A stretch of 6,629 nucleotides of DNA, taken from an uncultured cyanobacterium. GTDB lineage: Bacteria > Cyanobacteriota > Cyanobacteriia > PCC-6307 > Cyanobiaceae. The stretch spans positions 1-6,629 of the forward strand of contig CAIYSK010000394.1 in NCBI GenBank assembly GCA_903928835.1, in the 5' to 3' direction. Both the position numbers and the translations under genes were made by a program. The first letter of the stretch is position 1. Each line of letters begins with the position of its first letter. The notes under the pieces were generated by a model, which was not told the origin of the DNA, did not search any database, and worked only from the letters and a program-made list of their open reading frames with translations. Shown here piece by piece: positions 1 to 6,629 of this stretch.

Positions 1-1047
<1,047 letters not shown>

Positions 1048-1085
1048 TCAGAATGGGGCGACGAACTTGCTCAGCTCCACCGCCC

Positions 1086-1478
1086 ATGCGACTGCTGCAC
1101 ACCATGCTCCGGGTGGGCGATCTGGAGCGCTCCCTCACCTTCTATACGGAGGTGTTGGGGATGCGCTTGTTGCGCCGCAAGGATTATCCCGACGGCCGGT
1201 TCACCTTGGCCTTTGTGGGCTATGGCGACGAGAGCGACACCGCCGTGCTGGAGCTCACCCACAACTGGGACACCAGCAGCTACGAGATCGGCACGGGCTA
1301 TGGCCACATTGCCCTCGGCGTCGATGACATCCAGGCTGCCTGTGAGGCCATGGCGGCCAAGGGTGGTCGGGTGGTGCGTCCCCCTGGGGCGATGAAGCAC
1401 GGCACCACGGTGATTGCCTTTGTGGAGGATCCCGATGGCTACAAAGTGGAATTGATTCAACTGGCTTCCCGCGCTTGA
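1086..1478 (+). CDS. gloA: Lactoylglutathione lyase (glyoxalase I)
   Basis: Glyoxalase I isomerises the hemithioacetal of methylglyoxal and glutathione to S-lactoylglutathione, the first step of methylglyoxal detoxification in the cytosol. The 130-residue protein has the vicinal-oxygen-chelate fold pattern: [20 protein letters not shown] at the N-terminus, then VLEL, GYGHIAL and [10 protein letters not shown]. All four metal ligands known from E. coli GloA are present at the same numbers: H5, E56, H74 and E122. Length agrees with bacterial GloA (about 130-135), and these ligands point to the short, Ni/Co-type bacterial class. The ATG at 1086 is preferred over an in-frame ATG at 1053, whose 11 extra residues ([11 protein letters not shown]) do not match the family. 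The gene is divergent from eno and only 12 bases before clpB, so the two are probably one transcription unit. Confidence 0.97.
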   Translation: MRLLHTMLRVGDLERSLTFYTEVLGMRLLRRKDYPDGRFTLAFVGYGDESDTAVLELTHNWDTSSYEIGTGYGHIALGVDDIQAACEAMAAKGGRVVRPPGAMKHGTTVIAFVEDPDGYKVELIQLASRA

Positions 1479-1480
1479 GG
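1477..1480 (+). promoter_or_regulatory. Probable ribosome binding site for clpB, overlapping the gloA stop
   Basis: GAGG overlaps the gloA TGA (1476-1478) and sits 10 bases before the clpB ATG at 1491. It is the only purine-rich core in the 12-base gap, so it supports this start and suggests that ribosomes finishing gloA could re-initiate on clpB. Spacing is slightly long. Confidence 0.4.
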
Positions 1481-1490
1481 TTGGACAGCG

Positions 1491-4319
1491 ATGGTTTTTG
1501 AGCAAGCAGTCCGGGGCACCCCCTCAGCCAGCCTCACCAGCAACCCAGAGCACTTCAGCGAGGACGCCTGGGAACTCCTGTTGGCCTCCCAGGACACGGC
1601 CCGCCGCTGGCGGCATGGGGCCATGGATGTGGAGCACCTGTTGCAAACGTTCCTGGGGGATCGTCGCTTTGGCCCCTGGGTTCAGTCCTTACCCATCGAT
1701 ACCGATCGCCTCCTGGATCGGCTGGAGGCCTTCTGCGTCGAGCAGCCCCCAAGCACCAGTCGGGATCTCTATATCGGCGATGCCCTGGAAGATCTGCTGG
1801 AGGATGCGGATCGACGCCGGGCAGCCTGGGGATCCCGGTTGCTCGATATTCCCCACCTGCTGGTGGCGTTGCTCGATGAACCAAGGATTGGTGCAGGGTT
1901 GTTCCAAGGGGAGGGCTTGACCGAGGCGGAGTTGCTCCAAGCCGTGCGCCGCCCGGCCCAACCCCAACTTCAACCCAAGGCCCAGGCCCCTGCCATCGAG
2001 GCGGCGCCCAGCCCAACCCAAAGCTCAGGGCCCAGTCCAGGGGCTGCCAGGGGGCCATCTTTGGGACCCGCGCGCGCGCCATCCAGGGAGCCGGAGGCGG
2101 AAGCGTTCTGTTTGGAAGCCGAGCCCGAGCAAGAGGGCGCGTTGGGCACCTATGGCCGCGATCTCACCGCCGCGGCCAGGGCCGGGGAGCTCGATCCCGT
2201 GGTGGGTCGTGACCAGGAGATTCGCCAGCTGATTCAGGTGCTCTCGCGCCGCAGCAAAAACAATCCGGTGCTGATCGGCGAGCCGGGCGTGGGCAAAACG
2301 GCCGTGGCCGAGTTGTTGGCCCAGCGCATGGTGGCCGGCGAAGTGCCCGATTCCCTCAAGGGTTTGCGGCTGGTGGCCCTGGATCTAGGAGCTCTGGTGG
2401 CAGGGGCAAAATTTCGCGGCCAATTCGAGGAGCGCCTGCGGGGGGTGCTGCAGGAGGTGCGGGAGTCCGAGGCCGGTGTGGTGCTGTTTATCGATGAACT
2501 CCACACCGTGGTCAACAGCGAGCGTGCCGGTGCTGATGCCAGCAGCGTGCTTAAGCCGGCCCTGGCCCGGGGCGATCTGCGCTGCATTGGGGCCACCACC
2601 CCTGAGGATTACCGCCGCACGGTTGAAAAGGATCCGGCCCTGGAGCGCCGCTTCCAGCAGGTGCTGATCAAGGAGCCGGGCCCCGACACCAGTGTCGAAA
2701 TCCTGAGGGGCCTCAAGGAGCGCTACGAGTTGCACCACGGCGTGGCGATTACCGACCAGGCCCTGGTGGCCGCCGCTCGCCTGGCGGATCGGTACATCAC
2801 CGACCGCTGTCTGCCCGAATCCGCCATTGTTCTGGTGGATCAGGCTGCGGCGAATCTGCGCATGGAGGCCACTTCCAAGCCCCAGCGGATTGAAACGGCA
2901 GAAGCCGATCTGCGCCGGGTGGAATTGGCGCTGCTATCGGCGGAGGCGGCCCCTGAAACCGAACGGGTGCAACTCCAGGAGCAACGCCGTCAGGCCACCG
3001 ACGCCTTGCACCAGTTGCAGGTCCGCTGGCAGGTAGAGCGCGACCGCTTGGCTGAGTTGCGCAGTTTGCTGCAACAGGACGAAGGCCTGCGCCATGCCAT
3101 CGCGGAGGCTGAGCGGGAAGGCGATTTGGAGCAGGCGGCCCAACTCCAATACAACCAATTGCATGGCCTGCAGGAGCGTCGCGATGCCCTGGAGGCGGAG
3201 CTGCGCGCTGATGACCAAAGCCGGGAATCCCTGTTGCGGGAGCAGGTGGAAGCTGGCGATATCGCCGATGTGGGGGCCCGCTGGACGGGCATTCCCGTGC
3301 AGCGGCTGTTGGCGGGTGAGCGGCAAAAGTTGCTGGAGCTCGAAGCCCGGCTCGCTGAGCGGGTGATTGGCCAGCCGGAGGCGGTGGCTGCCGTGGCAGC
3401 GGCGATTCGGCGGGCCCGGGCGGGGATGCAGTCGCCGCGCCGGCCCGTGGGGTCCTTCCTGTTTTTGGGTCCTACGGGAGTCGGCAAAACCGAGTTGGCG
3501 AAGGCCTTGGCGGCCTCCCTGTTTGATGAGGAAGACGCCCTGGTGCGTCTCGACATGAGCGAATACATGGAGCGCAATGCCGTGGCCCGGTTGGTGGGGG
3601 CACCGCCCGGCTATGTGGGCTACGAGGAGGGCGGCCAGCTCACCGAGGCGGTGCGGCGGCGGCCCTATGCCGTGGTGCTGCTCGATGAGGTGGAGAAGGC
3701 CCACCCTGAGGTGTTCAACCTGCTGCTCCAGGTGCTCGATGACGGCCGACTCACCGATTCCCAGGGCCGCACGGTGGACTTCCGCCACACCGTGGTGATC
3801 ATGACCAGCAACCTGGCCAGCCGCGCCATCCTCGACAAGGCGCGCGCCGCCCACGGGGTGCCGGATGGGGCCTCTGGCATGGAAGATTCATCTCCAGATT
3901 CACCCCCAGATTCACCCCCCGTTGATGCCAACAAGGCCTTAGATCAGGCCTTAGATCACGCGATCGACCGGGCCCTGGCCTCCCACTTCAGACCGGAATT
4001 CCTCAACCGCATCGATGAGGTGATTCGCTTCCGGCCCCTAGAGCTCGCGGATCTCCGGCGAATTATGCGCCTGCAATTGGCCGAGCTGGGTGGGCTGTTG
4101 GCCGAGCAACACCTGGTGCTTGACGTGGATGAGGCGGTGGTGCAGTCCCTGGTGGAACAGGGGTACGAGCCGGAATATGGGGCCCGGCCGTTGCGCCGGG
4201 TGGTGCGCCGTCAAATAGAAAATCCCCTGGCCACCGAACTCCTGGCCGAGCACTTCAGTGGCGCTAGGGGCGTGCGGGTTGAGCTGGCCGAGCCGCTCCG
4301 CTTTGTTCCCGTTCCCTGA
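1491..4319 (+). CDS. clpB: ClpB-type Hsp100 disaggregase (AAA+ chaperone), ClpB2-like
   Basis: ClpB hexamers thread aggregated proteins through a central pore using ATP, normally with DnaK. Domains (942 residues): Clp N-domain about 20-152; Pro/Ser/Ala-rich linker 155-220; NBD1 from YGRDLT (221) with Walker A GEPGVGKT (263-270), pore loop GAKFRG (F308), Walker B FIDELH (E336) and arginine fingers R386/R387; coiled-coil M domain about 463-580, including LQYNQL (Y554, the region of E. coli Y503); ARWTGIPV (596-603); NBD2 with Walker A GPTGVGKT (660-667), pore loop GYVGYEEGG (Y708), Walker B LLDE (E733), FRPEFLNR (833-840) and sensor 2 YGARPLRR (896-903). The full-length M domain, and no sign of a ClpP-docking loop, indicate ClpB rather than ClpC. 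It exceeds the usual 860-870 residues because of the linker and a 29-residue-longer segment before FRPEF. The loop after Walker B in NBD1 is altered ([10 protein letters not shown] in place of the usual VGAGKADGA type). The assignment as the ClpB2 paralogue is a guess from gene neighbourhood and these departures. Confidence 0.95.
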   Translation: MVFEQAVRGTPSASLTSNPEHFSEDAWELLLASQDTARRWRHGAMDVEHLLQTFLGDRRFGPWVQSLPIDTDRLLDRLEAFCVEQPPSTSRDLYIGDALEDLLEDADRRRAAWGSRLLDIPHLLVALLDEPRIGAGLFQGEGLTEAELLQAVRRPAQPQLQPKAQAPAIEAAPSPTQSSGPSPGAARGPSLGPARAPSREPEAEAFCLEAEPEQEGALGTYGRDLTAAARAGELDPVVGRDQEIRQLIQVLSRRSKNNPVLIGEPGVGKTAVAELLAQRMVAGEVPDSLKGLRLVALDLGALVAGAKFRGQFEERLRGVLQEVRESEAGVVLFIDELHTVVNSERAGADASSVLKPALARGDLRCIGATTPEDYRRTVEKDPALERRFQQVLIKEPGPDTSVEILRGLKERYELHHGVAITDQALVAAARLADRYITDRCLPESAIVLVDQAAANLRMEATSKPQRIETAEADLRRVELALLSAEAAPETERVQLQEQRRQATDALHQLQVRWQVERDRLAELRSLLQQDEGLRHAIAEAEREGDLEQAAQLQYNQLHGLQERRDALEAELRADDQSRESLLREQVEAGDIADVGARWTGIPVQRLLAGERQKLLELEARLAERVIGQPEAVAAVAAAIRRARAGMQSPRRPVGSFLFLGPTGVGKTELAKALAASLFDEEDALVRLDMSEYMERNAVARLVGAPPGYVGYEEGGQLTEAVRRRPYAVVLLDEVEKAHPEVFNLLLQVLDDGRLTDSQGRTVDFRHTVVIMTSNLASRAILDKARAAHGVPDGASGMEDSSPDSPPDSPPVDANKALDQALDHAIDRALASHFRPEFLNRIDEVIRFRPLELADLRRIMRLQLAELGGLLAEQHLVLDVDEAVVQSLVEQGYEPEYGARPLRRVVRRQIENPLATELLAEHFSGARGVRVELAEPLRFVPVP
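3885..3920 (+). repeat. Three tandem 12-base units inside clpB ([12 protein letters not shown])
   Basis: GATTCATCTCCA, GATTCACCCCCA and GATTCACCCCCC follow one another in frame and encode residues 799-810 as [12 protein letters not shown]. The unit is a multiple of three, so copy-number change would keep the ClpB frame. It lies in a segment between sensor 1 (TSN, 772-774) and FRPEF that has no counterpart in E. coli ClpB. Confidence 0.85.
3936..3971 (+). repeat. Second 12-base repeat tract inside clpB ([12 protein letters not shown])
   Basis: GCCTTAGATCAG and GCCTTAGATCAC match at 11 of 12 bases; a diverged third unit, GCGATCGACCGG, follows. They encode residues 816-827 as [12 protein letters not shown]. 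Both close copies use TTA for leucine, which is uncommon in this GC-rich gene and suggests a recent local duplication. Only 15 bases separate this tract from the DSxP tract. Confidence 0.75.
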
Positions 4320-4324
4320 ACGGG
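4308..4324. promoter_or_regulatory. 17-base dyad across the clpB stop codon, upstream of secE
   Basis: CCCGTTC-CCT-GAACGGG is a perfect 7-base inverted repeat with a 3-base loop; the clpB TGA (4317-4319) lies inside it. It shares CCCGTT...AACGGG with the dyad at 1010-1026 and ends 63 bases before the secE start. The downstream sequence (TATCGACG) has no T-run, so it is a poor intrinsic terminator. It may be a protein-binding site, an RNA processing or 3'-end-stabilising hairpin, or chance in GC-rich DNA. No clear promoter is seen in the 68-base clpB-secE gap. Confidence 0.3.
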
Positions 4325-4387
4325 TATCGACGTCCGGTAGGGTGTTCGTTTGCAGGTACGCGCGGACGCCCCCGTGCGCGAGCGCTA

Positions 4388-4636
4388 GTGGACACCGATC
4401 TCCCCTCCGGAGGCCCATCCGACGGGTCCCCATCCGACGAGCCAGCTCCCCAATCCCAGGGCCAGCTGGGCTTTGCGGCCGCCACGATGGCGGAATTGCG
4501 CAAAGTGGTTTGGCCCAGCCGCCAACAACTCTTTAGTGAGTCGGTGGCTGTGATCCTGATGGTGAGCCTCTCGGCTGCGGCCATTGCCGCCGTTGACCGT
4601 TTCTACCGCTGGGGTGCATCCCAGGTGTTCCATTGA
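4388..4636 (+). CDS. secE: Preprotein translocase subunit SecE
   Basis: SecE clamps SecY in the SecYEG channel, which in cyanobacteria serves both plasma and thylakoid membranes. The 82-residue protein is the short, single-span form: an acidic Pro/Ser/Asp-rich N-terminus (1-26), the amphipathic cytoplasmic helix with the SecE signature AELRKVVWPSRQQL (35-48), then one hydrophobic segment (about 53-69), ending DRFYRWGASQVFH. Length agrees with cyanobacterial SecE; the E. coli protein is longer, with three spans. The GTG at 4388 has only a weak GAG (4380-4382) before it; the internal ATG at residue 34 would remove part of the conserved helix context and is less likely. It lies 68 bases after clpB and directly before nusG, the usual bacterial order. 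Identification is firm; the exact start is less so. Confidence 0.95.
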   Translation: MDTDLPSGGPSDGSPSDEPAPQSQGQLGFAAATMAELRKVVWPSRQQLFSESVAVILMVSLSAAAIAAVDRFYRWGASQVFH

Positions 4637-4658
4637 GTTTTTCCTTTCTGTGAGCCCC

Positions 4659-5366
4659 GTGTCCGAGACCCCAACCGACCTTTCCCTGGACTCTGCGGAA
4701 GTGCTGGACCTAGCCGCCACCCATGGGGTTGCCCCCCTGGAAGATGGGGTTGGCCCCTCGGCGGATCCGGTCGCCGCAGCTGCCGAGGCAGGGGAGAAGC
4801 GCCAGGTGGCCCGCTGGTATGCCGTTCAGGTGGCGTCCAGTTGTGAGAAGAAGGTGAAGGCCACCTTGGAGCAGCGGGCCGTGACCCTGGGCGTGGATAG
4901 CAAGATTTTGGACATCGAGATCCCCCAGACCCCTGGGGTGAAGCTCAAAAAAGATGGTTCCCGCCAATCCACGGAAGAGAAGGTCTTCCCGGGTTACGTG
5001 CTGGTGCGGATGGTCCTCGACGAGGACACGATGATGGCGGTGCGCAGTACCCCCAACGTCATCAACTTTGTGGGCGCTGAGGAGCGTCGGGCGACGTCCA
5101 AGGCCCGCGGCCACATCAAGCCCCGCCCCCTGAGCCGCCAGGAAGTGGACCGCATCTTCAAGCGGGCCGCCGAGAAGAAGGCCGTCGTTAAGGTCGACCT
5201 CGCCGAAGGTGACCAGATCGTGGTGACCGCTGGACCCTTCAAGGATTTCCAGGGCGAAGTGATCGAAGTGTCCGGCGAGCGCAACAAGCTCAAGGCCTTG
5301 CTTTCAATTTTTGGCCGGGAAACCCCGGTCGAACTGGAGTTTTCCCAGATCAGCAAACAGAGCTAG
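4659..5366 (+). CDS. nusG: Transcription termination/antitermination factor NusG
   Basis: NusG binds RNA polymerase across the cleft through its NGN domain and contacts partners (in other bacteria Rho or ribosomal protein S10) through its KOW domain. With the chosen GTG the protein has 235 residues: a low-complexity acidic Ala/Pro-rich N-terminus (1-45), NGN from RWYAVQVAS (52-60) through KVFPGYVLVRM (108-118) and NVINFVG, then KOW with EGDQIVVTAGPFKDFQGEV (183-201), ending ELEFSQISKQS. E. coli NusG is 181 residues, so the N-terminal extension is the main difference; it is typical of cyanobacterial NusG. Alternative in-frame starts are GTG at 4650 (three more residues) and ATG at 4584 (overlapping secE by 53 bases, with a non-conserved leader). 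The start at 4659 gives MSETPTDLS, the best family-like beginning, but no strong ribosome binding site decides it. It follows secE by 22 bases, so the two are likely co-transcribed. Confidence 0.96.
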   Translation: MSETPTDLSLDSAEVLDLAATHGVAPLEDGVGPSADPVAAAAEAGEKRQVARWYAVQVASSCEKKVKATLEQRAVTLGVDSKILDIEIPQTPGVKLKKDGSRQSTEEKVFPGYVLVRMVLDEDTMMAVRSTPNVINFVGAEERRATSKARGHIKPRPLSRQEVDRIFKRAAEKKAVVKVDLAEGDQIVVTAGPFKDFQGEVIEVSGERNKLKALLSIFGRETPVELEFSQISKQS

Positions 5367-5381
5367 GCCAGGGCCTTGCTC

Positions 5382-5413
5382 AGCGGCCGTCTCCCTGCGG
5401 AGGGCGGCCGTTT
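5382..5413 (+). terminator. GC-rich hairpin with short T-run between nusG and rplK
   Basis: AGCGGCCG (5382-5389) pairs with CGGCCGTT (5405-5412), including one G-T wobble. An upper stem of CTCC (5391-5394) with GGAG (5399-5402) closes a CTGC loop, with T5390 opposite GG. Only TTT (5411-5413) follows, so it is at best a weak intrinsic terminator or attenuator in the 103-base nusG-rplK spacer. It could equally be a leader structure for rplK, since L1 represses the L11-L1 transcript in E. coli. An 8-base palindrome, GAACGTTC, follows at 5417-5424. Confidence 0.4.
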
Positions 5414-5469
5414 CCCGAACGTTCCTTCCCCAAGGGACGATCCGCAGTCCCGCCCAGTAGCCCGAGACG

Positions 5470-5895
5470 ATGGCCAAGAAAGTCGTTGCTGTTATCAAGC
5501 TGGCCCTTAATGCCGGCAAAGCCAACCCCGCACCTCCGGTGGGCCCTGCCCTCGGTCAGCACGGGGTCAACATCATGGCGTTCTGCAAGGAGTACAACGC
5601 TCGGACGCAGGACAAGGCTGGCTATGTGATCCCGGTAGAGATTTCGGTCTTTGAAGACCGCAGCTTTACCTTCATCACCAAAACCCCTCCCGCTTCCGTG
5701 CTGATTTCCAAAGCAGCCGGTATCGAGAAGGGTGCCGCCACCTCCTCCAAGGGATCTGTTGGTGCCATCAGCCGCGCCCAGCTCGAGGAGATCGCCAAGA
5801 CCAAGCTGCCCGATCTCAACTGCACAAGCATTGATTCGGCCATGCGCATCATCGAAGGCACCGCCCGCAACATGGGCGTCGCCGTTAACGATTGA
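5470..5895 (+). CDS. rplK: 50S ribosomal protein L11
   Basis: L11 binds the GTPase-associated region of 23S rRNA at the base of the L7/L12 stalk and takes part in translation factor binding. The protein has the standard length of 141 residues. The N-terminal domain carries [34 protein letters not shown], with the proline pair P22/P23 in the region where thiostrepton-resistance changes occur in other bacteria. The hinge is around KTPPAS, and the C-terminal rRNA-binding domain holds [17 protein letters not shown] and ends in [15 protein letters not shown]. The ATG at 5470 matches the family start; the preceding CGAG is only a weak ribosome binding site. It follows nusG after a 103-base spacer with a hairpin and precedes rplA by 85 bases, the conserved bacterial order. 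No anomalies are seen. Confidence 0.99.
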   Translation: MAKKVVAVIKLALNAGKANPAPPVGPALGQHGVNIMAFCKEYNARTQDKAGYVIPVEISVFEDRSFTFITKTPPASVLISKAAGIEKGAATSSKGSVGAISRAQLEEIAKTKLPDLNCTSIDSAMRIIEGTARNMGVAVND

Positions 5896-5980
5896 GTTCC
5901 TTTCCTGTCCACCCCGCTGGGGGAGATCACAGCGGCCCTGAACCGGCCCTTCCCTGATCGCTCGCACCCCATTCCTAACC

Positions 5981-6629
5981 ATGCCAAAAATTTCCAAGCG
6001 TTTTTCTGCCCTGGTCAACAAGGTCGAGGATCGCGTCTACGCCCCTACCGAGGCCATTGAGCTGGTCAAGGCCAACGCCAACGCCAAGTTCGATGAAACG
6101 ATCGAGGCCCACGTGCGTCTCGGCATTGATCCGAAGTACACCGACCAGCAACTGCGCACGACCGTGGCCCTTCCCCACGGCACAGGCCAGGCGATCCGCA
6201 TCGCCGTGATCGCCCGCGGTGAAGCCGTTGCCGCCGCCAAAGCTGCCGGTGCCGACCTCGCCGGTGACGACGAGCTGGTGGATCAGATCGCCAAGGGCGA
6301 GATGGAATTCGATCTTCTGATCGCCACCCCCGACATGATGCCCAAGGTGGCCAAGTTGGGCCGCGTGCTGGGTCCCCGCGGTTTGATGCCTAACCCCAAG
6401 GCGGGCACCGTGACCACCGACTTGGCTGGGGCCATCAACGAATTCAAGGCTGGCAAACTCGAATTCCGGGCCGATCGCACCGGCATCGTCCACGTGCGTT
6501 TCGGTAAAGCCAGTTTCGATGAAGCCAAGCTGCTGGACAACCTCAAGGCCCTGCAAGAAACCATCGACCGCAACAAGCCCAGTGGTGCCAAAGGGCGTTA
6601 CTGGAGGAGCCTCTATGTGACCTCCACCA
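5981..6629 (+). CDS. rplA: 50S ribosomal protein L1, N-terminal 216 residues; C-terminus outside window
   Basis: L1 forms the mobile L1 stalk at the E site of the large subunit and, in E. coli, represses its own operon by binding the rplK leader. The frame runs from ATG 5981 (MPKISKRF) without a stop to the right edge, ending within codon 217. Family features include the first domain segment [16 protein letters not shown], the domain II region with [19 protein letters not shown], the signature [15 protein letters not shown] (130-144), and the closing [13 protein letters not shown] seen in cyanobacterial L1. About 20 residues should remain beyond the window, given a usual length near 235. No Shine-Dalgarno is apparent in the 85-base spacer before it (the immediate context is ATTCCTAACC), which is common in cyanobacteria and also fits translational coupling to rplK. 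rplJ and rplL would be expected next. Confidence 0.98.
   Translation, partial: MPKISKRFSALVNKVEDRVYAPTEAIELVKANANAKFDETIEAHVRLGIDPKYTDQQLRTTVALPHGTGQAIRIAVIARGEAVAAAKAAGADLAGDDELVDQIAKGEMEFDLLIATPDMMPKVAKLGRVLGPRGLMPNPKAGTVTTDLAGAINEFKAGKLEFRADRTGIVHVRFGKASFDEAKLLDNLKALQETIDRNKPSGAKGRYWRSLYVTST

Noticed and set aside
2934..3854. 306-codon open frame on the minus strand
   Set aside because: It lies wholly inside clpB, antisense to its M domain and NBD2. Its composition follows from the GC-rich codons of clpB, and it shows no recognisable family motif.
5912..5922. CCCC-GCT-GGGG hairpin in the rplK-rplA spacer
   Set aside because: The stem is only four bases, there is no T-run after it, and such structures are expected by chance in GC-rich DNA. 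The 85-base spacer otherwise shows nothing clear.
5380..6021. 213-codon minus-strand open frame across rplK
   Set aside because: It is antisense to rplK and the start of rplA, both unmistakable ribosomal genes; no independent coding evidence.

Overview
This window is a conserved, housekeeping stretch of a cyanobacterial chromosome. The base composition is GC-rich by eye. The proteins (enolase starting [20 protein letters not shown], NusG ending in ELEFSQISKQ, single-membrane-segment SecE, L1 ending in a [12 protein letters not shown] tail) look most like the Synechococcus/Cyanobium picocyanobacterial lineage. This assignment is from remembered family sequences, not a search. The cyanobacterial HIP1 octamer GCGATCGC does not appear, which is compatible with a picocyanobacterium.

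Layout: (1) 1-954, minus strand: the first 318 codons of enolase (eno), running off the left edge. (2) 955-1085: a 131-base divergent spacer with a clean 17-base dyad. (3) 1086-4319, plus strand: lactoylglutathione lyase (gloA), then after 12 bases a long ClpB-type Hsp100 disaggregase (942 residues, probably the ClpB2 paralogue). (4) 4388-6629, plus strand: secE, nusG, rplK and the 5' part of rplA. This is the classic bacterial protein-export / transcription-elongation / L11-L1 ribosomal cluster, cut by the right edge.

Functionally there are three blocks: glycolysis (enolase), stress and damage handling (methylglyoxal detoxification plus protein disaggregation, apparently co-transcribed), and core gene expression and secretion. 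The metabolic link (glycolytic triose phosphates give methylglyoxal, GloA removes it, ClpB rescues damaged proteins) is suggestive but inferred.

Nothing here looks mobile, CRISPR-related or like a new system. The points worth a second look are: an unusual ClpB with a 66-residue Pro/Ser/Ala-rich linker, a repeat-bearing insertion in its second ATPase domain and an altered loop after Walker B of the first; two near-identical dyads (CCCGTT-N5-AACGGG) placed about 60 bases upstream of gloA and of secE; and a hairpin in the nusG-rplK spacer.
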